NCBI GenBank assembly: GCA_902589315.1
Contig: CACISK010000003.1
Location: forward strand, 1-64,000
Source of the DNA: an uncultured Pelagibacteraceae bacterium
GTDB lineage: Bacteria > Pseudomonadota > Alphaproteobacteria > Pelagibacterales > Pelagibacteraceae
Direction of reading: 5' to 3'
Length of the DNA: 64,000 nt
In this document: piece after piece, positions 8,709 through 16,462 of the stretch
Position numbering within the stretch: position 1 is the stretch's first letter
Layout: every line of letters starts with the position of its first letter
Notes under the pieces: model-generated
The model's database searches: none
What the model was told of the DNA's origin: nothing
What the model saw: only the letters and a program-made list of their open reading frames with translations
Translations under genes and position numbers: made by a program

Positions 8709-9713
8709 ATGAAAAAAAATATACTAATTTGTGGTGCTGGTGGTTTTATTGGAGGACATTTAGTTAACTATTTTAGAAATAATGGAGGTTTTAATATTGT
8801 TTGTGCGGATATAAAGCCGATTGAATATTGGTTTCAAATATTTGAGGATACAAAAAAACACTCACTGGATTTAAAGGAGTTTGAAAATTGCTTAAAAGTA
8901 ACAAGTAATATTGACTATGTATTCAATATGGCTTGCAATATGGGAGGCATGGGTTTTATAGAAAACAATAAAGCAGAATGCATGCTATCAGTATTAATAA
9001 ATACAAATTTATTAAGAGCTTGCAAAATAAATGATATAAAAAGGTATTTTTTTTCTTCAAGCGCATGTGTTTATAATGCTCAAAAGCAAAAACAAACATT
9101 TGTTAAAGGTTTAAAAGAAGCAGATGCTTACCCAGCAGAACCTGAGGATGGATATGGATGGGAAAAACTTTTTAGTGAAAGAATGTGTAGGCATTTTACA
9201 GAAGATTTTAATTTAGATACACGAATTGTTAGATATCATAATATTTTTGGACCTTTGGGAACATACGATGGAGGCAGGGAAAAAGCCCCAGCAGCTTTAT
9301 GCAGAAAAATCATAAATGCTAAAATTAACAAAAAAAAAGATATTGAAGTTTGGGGTGATGGCGAACAGACAAGAAGTTTTTTATATATTGAAGATTGTAT
9401 AGAAGGTACTCTAAAAGTTTTTAACAGTAATTCAAATAATGTTTTCAATGTAGGTAGCGATGAACAAGTTTCAATAAACCAAATGATAGAAATAATTGAA
9501 AATATTGCAAATTATAAAGTAAAAAAAAATTATGATTTAAGTAAGCCTAAGGGTGTAAGAGGCAGATCTAGTGATAATACTTTCATAAAAAGTGAATTAA
9601 GTTGGGAGCCATCTATTAAACTAAAAGATGGTTTGGAGAAGACATATTCATGGATATACGATCAGATAGCAAGTGGATCAAATATATCTAAATTCTCTAG
9701 GTCAAACATATAA
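8709..9713 (+). CDS. NAD-dependent sugar epimerase, GDP-mannose 3,5-epimerase-like
   Basis: Extended short-chain dehydrogenase acting on a nucleotide sugar. Seen: Rossmann motif GAGGFIGG at residues 9-16, SSSACVY at 116-122, the catalytic Tyr149-x3-Lys153 pair, and a conserved run with DAYPAEP and GGREKAPAA that I recognise from plant-type GDP-mannose 3,5-epimerases. That would give GDP-L-galactose or GDP-L-gulose for glycan assembly. Length of 334 residues is close to the family. It precedes a glycosyltransferase by 13 bases, consistent with supplying its donor sugar. The exact substrate is inference. Confidence 0.8.
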   Translation: MKKNILICGAGGFIGGHLVNYFRNNGGFNIVCADIKPIEYWFQIFEDTKKHSLDLKEFENCLKVTSNIDYVFNMACNMGGMGFIENNKAECMLSVLINTNLLRACKINDIKRYFFSSSACVYNAQKQKQTFVKGLKEADAYPAEPEDGYGWEKLFSERMCRHFTEDFNLDTRIVRYHNIFGPLGTYDGGREKAPAALCRKIINAKINKKKDIEVWGDGEQTRSFLYIEDCIEGTLKVFNSNSNNVFNVGSDEQVSINQMIEIIENIANYKVKKNYDLSKPKGVRGRSSDNTFIKSELSWEPSIKLKDGLEKTYSWIYDQIASGSNISKFSRSNI

Positions 9714-9726
9714 GTTTTAATATTTA

Positions 9727-10416
9727 ATGAAATTAAGTGTAATAATACCTTGTTTTAATGAAATAAATACCATTGAACAAATAATTTCAAAAGTACAAAA
9801 TTTTAATGATTTAGAAAAAGAAATAATTGTTATAGATGATTGCTCGAATGATGGCACAAAAGAAATATTAAATTCAGAAATTTCAAATTCAATAGATAAA
9901 TTAATCACAAATGATAAAAATTTTGGAAAAGGATATTCTTTAAGAAAGGGTATTAGCGTAGCAACCGGTGATATAATAATTTTTCAAGATGCTGATTTAG
10001 AATATGACCCATCTGAATACAAAAATTTGTTAAAACCGATATTAGAAGGAAAAGCAGATGTTGTATTTGGATCTAGATTTACAGGTTCTGGGGAAAAAAG
10101 AGTTTTATATTTTTGGCATAGATTAGCAAATTTAATTTTAACAACATTATCCAATATGTTCTCAAATTTAAATTTAACTGACATGGAAATTGGCTACAAA
10201 GTCTTCAAGTCTGAAATAATTAAAGATTTAAATTTAAAAGAAAATAGATTTGGAATAGAGCCTGAAATCACAGCTAAAATTGCAAAGAAAAAAATCAGGA
10301 TCTACGAAGTTGGTGTAAGATATTTTGGAAGAACATATAATGAAGGAAAGAAGATTACTTGGAAAGATGGTATTAGAGCAGTCTATTGTATTTTAAGGTA
10401 TAATTTATTTAATTAA
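9727..10416 (+). CDS. Family 2 glycosyltransferase, DPM1-like
   Basis: Second compact DPM1-like GT-A enzyme of the island, 229 residues. Seen: IPCFNE at 7-12, an acidic DDCSNDG motif near 38, FQDADLEYDP near 88-97, GSRF following, and a C-terminal GRTYNEGKKI segment typical of polyprenyl-phosphate glucosyl/mannosyltransferases. No membrane helix is visible. Shared phrases with the gene at 7397 point to duplication or shared descent. It is the last island gene before the 5S rRNA promoter, which begins 5 bases after its stop. Confidence 0.85.
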   Translation: MKLSVIIPCFNEINTIEQIISKVQNFNDLEKEIIVIDDCSNDGTKEILNSEISNSIDKLITNDKNFGKGYSLRKGISVATGDIIIFQDADLEYDPSEYKNLLKPILEGKADVVFGSRFTGSGEKRVLYFWHRLANLILTTLSNMFSNLNLTDMEIGYKVFKSEIIKDLNLKENRFGIEPEITAKIAKKKIRIYEVGVRYFGRTYNEGKKITWKDGIRAVYCILRYNLFN

Positions 10417-10420
10417 TATT

Positions 10421-10448
10421 TTGACTAATAAAAAAAAATATATATAAG
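10421..10448 (+). promoter_or_regulatory. Sigma-70-type promoter of the 5S rRNA gene
   Basis: TTGACT at 10421-10426 and TATAAG at 10443-10448 separated by 16 bases. A start 6-7 bases after the -10 box falls at about 10454, the expected 5' end of mature 5S. The sequence is visible; its activity is inferred. Confidence 0.65.
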
Positions 10449-10453
10449 TTCGT

Positions 10454-10572
10454 TGCCTGGTGATTATTGCGAAAGTGTAATACCCGATCCCATTCCGAAC
10501 TCGGAAGTCAAGCCTTTCAGCGCCGATGGTACTTAGTCTTAAGACTCGGAAGAGTAGGACGTTGCCAGGCTT
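10454..10572 (+). rRNA. rrf: 5S ribosomal RNA, isolated
   Basis: About 119 bases with the bacterial 5S signature: a terminal helix formed by GCCTGG (10455-10460) and CCAGGC (10565-10570), the internal CCGATCCCATTCCGAACTC-type loop, and the AGAGTAGG segment near the 3' end. No 23S or 16S gene adjoins it in the window; instead a sugar epimerase gene begins 7-9 bases downstream and glycan genes lie upstream. Ends are judged by helix I and could shift by a base or two. Confidence 0.95.
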
Positions 10573-10579
10573 ATCTATA

Positions 10580-11464
10580 ATGAAAAATCTTCTTGTTGTA
10601 ACCGGTGGAGCTGGATTTGTAGGTTCAAATTTAGTAAATCATATTATCCAAAAAACTAAATATAAAGTTATTAGTATTGATAATTATTCTTCAGGCTCAA
10701 AACTAAATCATGTAAAAAGTAAGAGGATTAGATATATAAAAGGAGAAATTTCAAATATTTCTAAAATTTTACATAAAAATAAATCTAAAATAAATGCCAT
10801 TTTTCATTTTGGAGAGTTTTCAAGAATTTATCAGAGCTTCAAGAATTTTGATAAGTGCTTTAAATCTAATACTTTGGGGTCCCAAGAAGTATTTAAATTT
10901 TGTTTAGACAATAAAATTAAATTAATTTATTCAGCTACCTCTGCAAGTTTAGGTAACAGGGGAAATGATAGAAATTTATCACCGTATGCATTTACAAAAT
11001 CAAAAAATTTAGAATTATTAGAAAATCTAAAAAAGTGGTTTAATTTTAAATATGAAATAATTTATTTTTATAATGTTTATGGAGACAAACAAATTCAAAT
11101 TGGTCCCATGGCAACTGTTATAGGAATTTTTCAAAATCAATTCAAAAACAACAAATCTTTAACGGTAGTTAAGCCTGGCACACAAACTAGAAGATTTACG
11201 CACATTTCAGACACAATAGATGTCTGTATTAAAGCATGGAAAGCAAATAAATGTTTACATTATAGCATTAGTCATAAAAAATCTTATTCAATTGAAGATG
11301 TGGCAAAAATGTTTGGGAAAAATATAAGATATTTAGCTCCCCGTCAGGGTGAAAGATATGCATCAGCTTTAACTAAAATTTCATATAAAAACAAGATTAT
11401 TAGATATTATGGAAAAATAAATTTGAAAGATTACATAACATCGTTTATTAAATCGAAAAAATAA
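10580..11464 (+). CDS. NAD-dependent epimerase/dehydratase, UDP-glucose 4-epimerase-like
   Basis: Extended short-chain dehydrogenase for nucleotide sugars, 294 residues. Seen: Rossmann motif TGGAGFVGS at 8-16, a HFGEFSR segment, SATSAS, a YAFTK Tyr-x3-Lys pair and YNVYG. The frame is open further upstream, but those codons lie inside the 5S gene, so ATG 10580 is the start. That leaves no room for a separate promoter, and any ribosome binding site lies in the 5S 3' end. Six bases or fewer separate it from rpmJ. Its role is probably supply of sugars for the adjacent glycan island; the substrate is unknown. Confidence 0.8.
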   Translation: MKNLLVVTGGAGFVGSNLVNHIIQKTKYKVISIDNYSSGSKLNHVKSKRIRYIKGEISNISKILHKNKSKINAIFHFGEFSRIYQSFKNFDKCFKSNTLGSQEVFKFCLDNKIKLIYSATSASLGNRGNDRNLSPYAFTKSKNLELLENLKKWFNFKYEIIYFYNVYGDKQIQIGPMATVIGIFQNQFKNNKSLTVVKPGTQTRRFTHISDTIDVCIKAWKANKCLHYSISHKKSYSIEDVAKMFGKNIRYLAPRQGERYASALTKISYKNKIIRYYGKINLKDYITSFIKSKK

Positions 11465-11469
11465 ATATT

Positions 11470-11595
11470 ATGAAAATTGCAAGCTCCTTAAAATCACTAA
11501 AAAAAAGAGATTTGAATTCTAAATTAGTAAGAAGAAGGGGTAGAGTTTATATTATAAATAAAAAAAACCCAAAATTTAAAGCAAGACAAAAATAA
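11470..11595 (+). CDS. rpmJ: Ribosomal protein bL36
   Basis: A 41-residue basic protein of the large ribosomal subunit. Seen: [14 protein letters not shown] at the start, a [10 protein letters not shown] core and an NPKFKARQ tail, which is the alphaproteobacterial bL36 form in which zinc-binding cysteines are absent. It begins 5 bases after the epimerase stop and ends 8 bases before the oxidase subunit gene, so it is probably part of the same transcript. Confidence 0.9.
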   Translation: MKIASSLKSLKKRDLNSKLVRRRGRVYIINKKNPKFKARQK

Positions 11596-11603
11596 AAATT
11601 TTA

Positions 11604-11714
11604 ATGGATAACGATAGTCACAAAAATACATGGAATAATTTTACCAAATTTGTTTTATGGGGATCGGTAGCAGTTGTGGCAATACTTGTTTTAATGGCAA
11701 TATTTCTTTTGTAG
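11604..11714 (+). CDS. Small aa3-type cytochrome c oxidase subunit IV
   Basis: A 36-residue protein with a short polar N terminus (MDNDSHKNTW) and one membrane helix over about residues 16-36. This matches the tiny bacterial aa3 oxidase subunit IV found in alphaproteobacteria, where it commonly sits directly before the pntAA gene as here. It would associate with cytochrome oxidase in the inner membrane. The ATG of pntAA follows after 1 base. Confidence 0.8.
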   Translation: MDNDSHKNTWNNFTKFVLWGSVAVVAILVLMAIFLL

Positions 11715-11715
11715 A

Positions 11716-12804
11716 ATGATTGTTGGATCAATTTTAGAAAATACTAGTTTAGAAAAACGTGTTGCTATAACACCTGATGCTGTAAAAAAATATAAATCTT
11801 TAGGCATAGATATAAACTTAAGCAAAAATTATGCATCGCATTTAGGAATATCAGATAAGGTTTATCAAGAAGAAGGTGTAACAATATTTAATACTGATAG
11901 AGAGGTTATTGAAAATTCAAGTGCAATTTTGCAAATGAGCTTAATAAGTGATGAAAACCTTAAATTTTTGAAAAAAGATCAAATATTAATTGGAGTTCTG
12001 AACCCTTATTTAAATGAGAAAAAATTAAAGGAAATATCATCAAATAACATCAAATGCTTTTCCTTGGAGCTTTTGCCAAGAATCACAAGAGCTCAATCAA
12101 TGGATATTTTATCATCTCAAGCAAATTTAGCTGGGTATAAAGCAGTTGTAGATTCATTTTCTTATTTTAAAAAAGCAATACCCATGATGATGACAGCAGC
12201 AGGAACTATTTCTGCAGCAAAAGTTTTAGTAGTAGGTGCTGGAGTTGCAGGTTTACAAGCAATAGCAACTGCAAAAAGAATGGGAGCTATTGTATTTGCA
12301 ACAGATGTTAGAATGACTTCAAAAGAACAAGTTGAAAGCTTAGGTGGCAAATTTTTAACTGTTGAGGGATCTGAAAATCTTGAGACTGAGGGAGGATATG
12401 CCAAAGAAACATCAGATGAGTTTAAAAAAAAACAGGAAGACTTATTAAAAGAAACTCTAAAGAAAATTGATATAGTAATATGTACAGCTTTAATCCCGGG
12501 AAAAAAAGCACCCACAATAATTAAAAAAAATATGATCGATGTAATGCCAAATGGTTCAATTATATATGATTTAGCCGCATCTAATGGAGGAAATTCAGAA
12601 TTTACTAAAGCTAATGAAGTTATAGAAATAAATGGAGTAAAAATAATGGGTGAGACAAATATTTTAAATAATTTACCACTATCCGCATCTAATTTATATT
12701 CAAAAAATATGTTTAATTTTGTAAATAATTTATATGACAAAGAAAAAAAATCTTTTGAAATAAATCTTGAAGATGAGATAATTAAAAAAACAATTATTAA
12801 ATAA
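11716..12804 (+). CDS. pntAA: Proton-translocating NAD(P) transhydrogenase, alpha subunit part 1
   Basis: NAD(H)-binding domain I of the transhydrogenase that couples hydride transfer between NADH and NADP+ to proton movement. Seen: an N-terminal alanine-dehydrogenase-like domain, RITRAQSMDILSSQ near 115-128, Rossmann motif VVGAGVAGLQA near 173, and the mobile-loop region. At 362 residues it is domain I only; the membrane part of alpha is the separate next gene, whose ATG overlaps this stop by one base. The three-gene form is normal for alphaproteobacteria. Confidence 0.95.
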   Translation: MIVGSILENTSLEKRVAITPDAVKKYKSLGIDINLSKNYASHLGISDKVYQEEGVTIFNTDREVIENSSAILQMSLISDENLKFLKKDQILIGVLNPYLNEKKLKEISSNNIKCFSLELLPRITRAQSMDILSSQANLAGYKAVVDSFSYFKKAIPMMMTAAGTISAAKVLVVGAGVAGLQAIATAKRMGAIVFATDVRMTSKEQVESLGGKFLTVEGSENLETEGGYAKETSDEFKKKQEDLLKETLKKIDIVICTALIPGKKAPTIIKKNMIDVMPNGSIIYDLAASNGGNSEFTKANEVIEINGVKIMGETNILNNLPLSASNLYSKNMFNFVNNLYDKEKKSFEINLEDEIIKKTIIK

Positions 12805-13106
12805 TGGAAATAGATCCTTTTATATTTAGATTAAGCATTTTTATACTATCAATATTTGTTGGATATTATGTAGTTTGGAGTGTAACCCCTTCGTTACACA
12901 CTCCTTTAATGTCTGTTACGAATGCAATATCTTCAGTTATAATTGTTGGAGCAATAATTGCAGCTTTAGCCGGGTCGTCTAATAATATTTTCGAGCCATC
13001 CAATCTTTTTGGATTCCTGGCAATCATCTTGGCAGCAGTAAATATTTTTGGAGGTTTTCTTGTTACTCAAAGAATGCTTCAAATGTACAAGAAAAAGAAA
13101 AAATAA
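12804..13106 (+). CDS. pntAB: NAD(P) transhydrogenase, alpha subunit part 2 (membrane)
   Basis: A 100-residue membrane subunit forming part of domain II. Three or four hydrophobic helices are visible. The sequence VVWSVTPSLHTPLMSVTNAISS contains the conserved HTPLMSxTNAISG-type segment of transhydrogenase alpha near the proton channel. Its start overlaps pntAA by one base and pntB starts 1 base after its stop, so the three subunits are made from one transcript. Confidence 0.95.
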   Translation: MEIDPFIFRLSIFILSIFVGYYVVWSVTPSLHTPLMSVTNAISSVIIVGAIIAALAGSSNNIFEPSNLFGFLAIILAAVNIFGGFLVTQRMLQMYKKKKK

Positions 13107-13107
13107 A

Positions 13108-14502
13108 ATGTCAGCAAATTTATCAGCATTCTTTTATTTAATCTCTGGAATACTATTTATTTTGGCGTTGAGAGGCCTCTCGTCTCCAGAAACTTCAAGG
13201 CAAGGAAACTATTTCGGAATAGCTGGGATGATTATAGCAATGATTGTGACTTTTTTATCTGTTGGAAATTTTGGGACAGGATTTATTTATGTATTGATAT
13301 TTCTACTTATAGGTGGAGCCATTGGTGCTTTCATAGCATTTAAAATACCCATGACAGCAATGCCAGAACTCGTTGCAGGATTCCACAGTCTTGTAGGACT
13401 TGCCGCAGTTTTTGTAGCCATTTCTGCATTTTTAAAACCAGAAGCATTTAATTTAGGCACTGTAGGAAATATTTATTTAGCTAGTTTGATAGAGATGTCT
13501 TTAGGTGCAGCGATTGGAGCAATCACTTTTTCTGGTTCAATCATCGCTTTTTTAAAATTAAGAGGCATTATGTCAGGAGCACCTATAACTTTTAAAGGTC
13601 AACACTTAATAAATTTATTTTTAGGATTAACGATTATTTTTTTAATTTATTATCTATGTGTATCACAATCATCTAATATATTTTGGACATTAGTTACGAT
13701 ATCTTTCTTAGTTGGAGTTTTATTAATTATACCTATTGGTGGTGCAGATATGCCAGTAGTTATTTCAATGTTAAATTCTTATTCAGGTTGGGCTGCTGCA
13801 GGTATTGGTTTTACTCTAGAAAATACAGCACTCATAATTACAGGTGCACTTGTAGGATCATCTGGAGCAATACTTTCGTATATAATGTGTAAAGGAATGA
13901 ATAGATCATTTTTTAATGTAATACTTGGAGGATGGGGAGCCACAGACCAAGCCTCAAGTTCTAAAAGCAATGAACAAAAACCAGTGAAAAATGGAAATGC
14001 AGACGATGCAGCCTTCTTAATGAAAAATGCATCCTCTGTAATTATTGTTCCTGGTTATGGAATGGCAGTGGCCCAAGCTCAACATGCGCTCAGGGAAATG
14101 GTTGATGCATTAAAAAAAAATGGTGTTAAAGTTTCATACGCAATCCATCCAGTAGCAGGAAGAATGCCTGGTCATATGAATGTATTATTGGCTGAAGCCA
14201 ATGTACCATACGATGAAGTTTTCGAATTAGAGGAAATTAATAACGACTTTGCAAATTGCGATGTTGCTTATGTAATTGGAGCTAATGATGTAACAAACCC
14301 AGTTGCAAAATCAGATCCTCAAAGTCCTATATATGGTATGCCTGTATTGGATGTAGAGAAAAGTAAATCAGTACTTTTTGTTAAACGTAGTTTGTCCCCA
14401 GGTTATGCAGGTATAGATAACGATTTATTTTATAGAGACAACACTCTAATGTTATTTGCTGACGCAAAAAAAATGACTGAAGAAATTGTTAAAAGTCTAT
14501 AA
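13108..14502 (+). CDS. pntB: NAD(P) transhydrogenase, beta subunit
   Basis: Beta subunit carrying the rest of the membrane domain II (about nine helices over residues 1-270) and the NADP(H)-binding domain III at the C terminus. Seen in domain III: VPGYGMAVAQAQHALREM, the fingerprint of the NADP site, then GANDVTNPVA and PGYAGIDN. Although the frame opens 20 codons earlier, the ATG at 13108 directly after pntAB gives the expected N terminus and a 464-residue protein. It supplies NADPH at the expense of the proton gradient. Confidence 0.95.
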   Translation: MSANLSAFFYLISGILFILALRGLSSPETSRQGNYFGIAGMIIAMIVTFLSVGNFGTGFIYVLIFLLIGGAIGAFIAFKIPMTAMPELVAGFHSLVGLAAVFVAISAFLKPEAFNLGTVGNIYLASLIEMSLGAAIGAITFSGSIIAFLKLRGIMSGAPITFKGQHLINLFLGLTIIFLIYYLCVSQSSNIFWTLVTISFLVGVLLIIPIGGADMPVVISMLNSYSGWAAAGIGFTLENTALIITGALVGSSGAILSYIMCKGMNRSFFNVILGGWGATDQASSSKSNEQKPVKNGNADDAAFLMKNASSVIIVPGYGMAVAQAQHALREMVDALKKNGVKVSYAIHPVAGRMPGHMNVLLAEANVPYDEVFELEEINNDFANCDVAYVIGANDVTNPVAKSDPQSPIYGMPVLDVEKSKSVLFVKRSLSPGYAGIDNDLFYRDNTLMLFADAKKMTEEIVKSL

Positions 14503-14536
14503 TTATCAAAAACTAATATATATCTGAAGCTAATTT

Positions 14537-14613
14537 TGGTTGCGGGGGACGGATTTGAACCGCCGACCTCAAGGTTATGAGCCTTGCGAGCTACCAGGCT
14601 GCTCCACCCCGCG
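14537..14613 (-). tRNA. Initiator tRNA-fMet (CAU)
   Basis: A 77-base cloverleaf with anticodon CAT in the loop CTCATAA and an encoded 3' CCA. The acceptor 5' strand CGCGGGG faces CCCCGCA, leaving an unpaired C1-A72, the mark of bacterial initiator tRNAs. It lies 4 bases downstream of the rpsU stop on the same strand and so is probably processed from the rpsU transcript. Confidence 0.95.
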
Positions 14614-14617
14614 GTTT

Positions 14618-14812
14618 TTAAATTCTATTTCTTAATTTATTAAGTTTTTTTACTCTTTTAATATTTTCTTGGAGTATTCTTTTCTTTTTTTCAGAAGGTT
14701 TTTCATAATTATTTTTTAATTTTATAATTTTAAAAAAACCATCCCTCTGGAGTTTTCTTTTTAAAACTCTGAGCGCCTGTTCAACATTATTATCTTTAAC
14801 TTCTATTTTAAT
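14618..14812 (-). CDS. rpsU: Ribosomal protein bS21, probable AUU start
   Basis: Small-subunit protein near the 3' end of 16S rRNA, needed for efficient initiation. Seen: VKDNNVEQALRVLKRKLQRDG and a YEKPSEKKKR motif, followed by a basic tail, as in alphaproteobacterial bS21. There is no ATG or GTG near the N terminus. The frame has a TTG at 14824, but a strong Shine-Dalgarno GGAGG (14822-14818) overlaps that TTG. An ATT codon lies 5 bases after the GGAGG, exactly where homologues have Met. I therefore take ATT at 14812 as the start (64 residues); TTG 14824 is the conventional alternative. Confidence 0.85.
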   Translation of the reverse strand: MKIEVKDNNVEQALRVLKRKLQRDGFFKIIKLKNNYEKPSEKKKRILQENIKRVKKLNKLRNRI

Positions 14813-14822
14813 AACTACCTCC
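14812..14822 (-). promoter_or_regulatory. Ribosome binding site and non-standard start of rpsU
   Basis: GGAGG at 14822-14818, then 5 bases, then ATT at 14812-14810. The site matches the anti-Shine-Dalgarno well and its spacing points at the ATT codon. An AUU start is known from infC, where it allows control by initiation factor 3. Use here is inferred. Confidence 0.6.
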
Positions 14823-14874
14823 AAAAAAGCGATTAATTAGCATTTTAAATATTATTTGTCCATATTTTGAATAC

Positions 14875-15450
14875 TTAGCTTTTATTAGATAAATTTAATT
14901 TATCTTTCTCTTTTTTTTCTTTTAAAATTCGTTTCTCTGCTTTTTCTATAGCATTTAATAAATCCTTTTGTGAGAATAATCCCATGGCTACAGGATCTTT
15001 TGCGTTTAAATTATTATAATTCCAGTAACTTTTATTTCTTATTGATGTCACGGAATTTTTTGTTATTCCTACTAATTTTGCAATTTGAGAATCTTTTAGG
15101 TTACTATGATTCTTTAATAACCATAATGCAGAATCAGGCTTATCTTGTCTTTTTGAAAGTGGAACGTATTTTTTTGTTTTAGCATCGACGCTTTTTATTT
15201 CAACCTCACCATCAATTATATTCAATGGACGATTTTCATTTTCAGATGACATTTTAATTTCATCTCTTGATAATTGACCTGACATAATTGGATTATACCC
15301 AACTATCCCTTTTGCTACTTCTCCATCTGCAATACCTTGAACTTCTACCTCATGAAGTTTACAAAATTCTGCAATTTGCTTAAATGTTAGAGAGGTATTC
15401 TCTACTAACCATACTGCTGTAGCCATTGGCATTAAAGGTGCTTTAGACAT
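14875..15450 (-). CDS. trcR: TrcR-type cell-cycle transcriptional regulator (DUF1013)
   Basis: DUF1013 protein of alphaproteobacteria, described as a transcriptional regulator in the cell-cycle context. Seen: the family N terminus with PLMPMATAVWLVENT and FKQIAEFC (a helix-turn-helix-like region), GIVGYNPI near 48, then a second helix-turn-helix-like repeat DSALWLLKNHSNLKDSQIAKLVGITKN-type region around 105-135. 191 residues with a lysine-rich C terminus. Its ATG overlaps the rpmE stop by one base. Confidence 0.85.
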   Translation of the reverse strand: MSKAPLMPMATAVWLVENTSLTFKQIAEFCKLHEVEVQGIADGEVAKGIVGYNPIMSGQLSRDEIKMSSENENRPLNIIDGEVEIKSVDAKTKKYVPLSKRQDKPDSALWLLKNHSNLKDSQIAKLVGITKNSVTSIRNKSYWNYNNLNAKDPVAMGLFSQKDLLNAIEKAEKRILKEKKEKDKLNLSNKS

Positions 15451-15680
15451 TAACTTTTATTCTCAGATCTAAAGTTTTGAAATTTTTTATTAAATTTACT
15501 AATTCTTCCTTTGTCCAAAATTTTTTGTTTTCCACCAGTCCATGCTGAATGTGATTTAGGATCAATTTCTAGTTTTAATACTTCATTTTCAGAACCCCAT
15601 GTAGACTTTGTTTCAAATTGGGTTCCATCTGTCATCTCTACTTTTATTGTATGATATTTTGGATGTATATTTTTTTTCAT
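15450..15680 (-). CDS. rpmE: Ribosomal protein bL31
   Basis: A 76-residue large-subunit protein. Seen: [10 protein letters not shown] at the N terminus, [13 protein letters not shown], an HSAWTGG motif and a basic tail. It lacks the four zinc cysteines, so it is the zinc-independent (C-minus) form usual in alphaproteobacteria. It overlaps trcR by one base and follows suhB by about 35 bases, which makes it the likely head of or member in the downstream minus-strand group. Confidence 0.93.
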   Translation of the reverse strand: MKKNIHPKYHTIKVEMTDGTQFETKSTWGSENEVLKLEIDPKSHSAWTGGKQKILDKGRISKFNKKFQNFRSENKS

Positions 15681-15715
15681 GGGCTGCCTTATAACAAAAA
15701 AATTTACAAAAACAA

Positions 15716-16462
15716 TTAAAAGTTGTCTAGTTTTTTTAACATTTTTTCATATATATATGGATTTCCAGCTCTAATATTTATTTCATTTATCATAAATTTA
15801 TTTATATCATTAACTTTACCTCCTGCCTCTTCAATGATTAATATTCCAGCTGCTATATCCCATAAATTAATTTTATTATGAAAAAATCCGTCCAATCTAC
15901 CACACGCAACATACGCTAAGTCAAGAGCTGCACAACCTGTATTTCTTAAATTAAGTTTTGGATAAATTAATTTTAATCCTTCACTGTTTGATGCAAATAA
16001 ACATTCTTCTAGATTTGATTTATTTGAAACTCTAACTCTATTGTTATTAATAAAAGATCCATTATTTTTTTCTGCATAAAAAATTTCATTTTTAATTGGA
16101 TCAAATATTAGGCCAATTACAATCTCCCCATTATCTTGAAGTGCAATTGAAATAGCAAAATGTGGAATCCCATGTAAAAAATTAGTAGTACCATCAATTG
16201 GATCAATAATCCAAAAAACATCTTTATTTTTATTCAAAATCTTTCCTGTTTCTTCTGTTATAAACGAGAAGCTTTTTTTCGACTTGGATAATTCTTCTAT
16301 TAGTATTTTTTCTACTCTTTTATCTGTCTTTGTAACAAAATCTTTAGGACCTTTCTTTGATACTTGTAAATTTTCTAATTCACCAAAATCTCTAATTATT
16401 ACTTTTGAAGCTTTTTCACATGCTTTTATCATTAAATTTAAGTTTGGAGATATAGAATTCAT
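15716..16462 (-). CDS. suhB: Inositol-1-monophosphatase family protein
   Basis: Magnesium-dependent, lithium-sensitive-type sugar phosphatase. Seen: the metal site EETG near residue 70, the signature [12 protein letters not shown] near 79-90, and the C-terminal [15 protein letters not shown]. 248 residues, normal length. The substrate could be inositol phosphate or another sugar phosphate; in bacteria SuhB also has a role in rRNA transcription antitermination, which would fit its place among translation genes but is not shown by sequence. It abuts efp with no gap. Confidence 0.92.
   Translation of the reverse strand: MNSISPNLNLMIKACEKASKVIIRDFGELENLQVSKKGPKDFVTKTDKRVEKILIEELSKSKKSFSFITEETGKILNKNKDVFWIIDPIDGTTNFLHGIPHFAISIALQDNGEIVIGLIFDPIKNEIFYAEKNNGSFINNNRVRVSNKSNLEECLFASNSEGLKLIYPKLNLRNTGCAALDLAYVACGRLDGFFHNKINLWDIAAGILIIEEAGGKVNDINKFMINEINIRAGNPYIYEKMLKKLDNF

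Noticed and set aside
10526-10579. Extension of the epimerase start into the 5S gene
   Set aside because: These codons fall inside well-supported 5S rRNA and add no conserved residues before the Rossmann motif.
12162-12740. 192-residue open frame opposite pntAA
   Set aside because: A shadow of a conserved gene; no start context or known motif.
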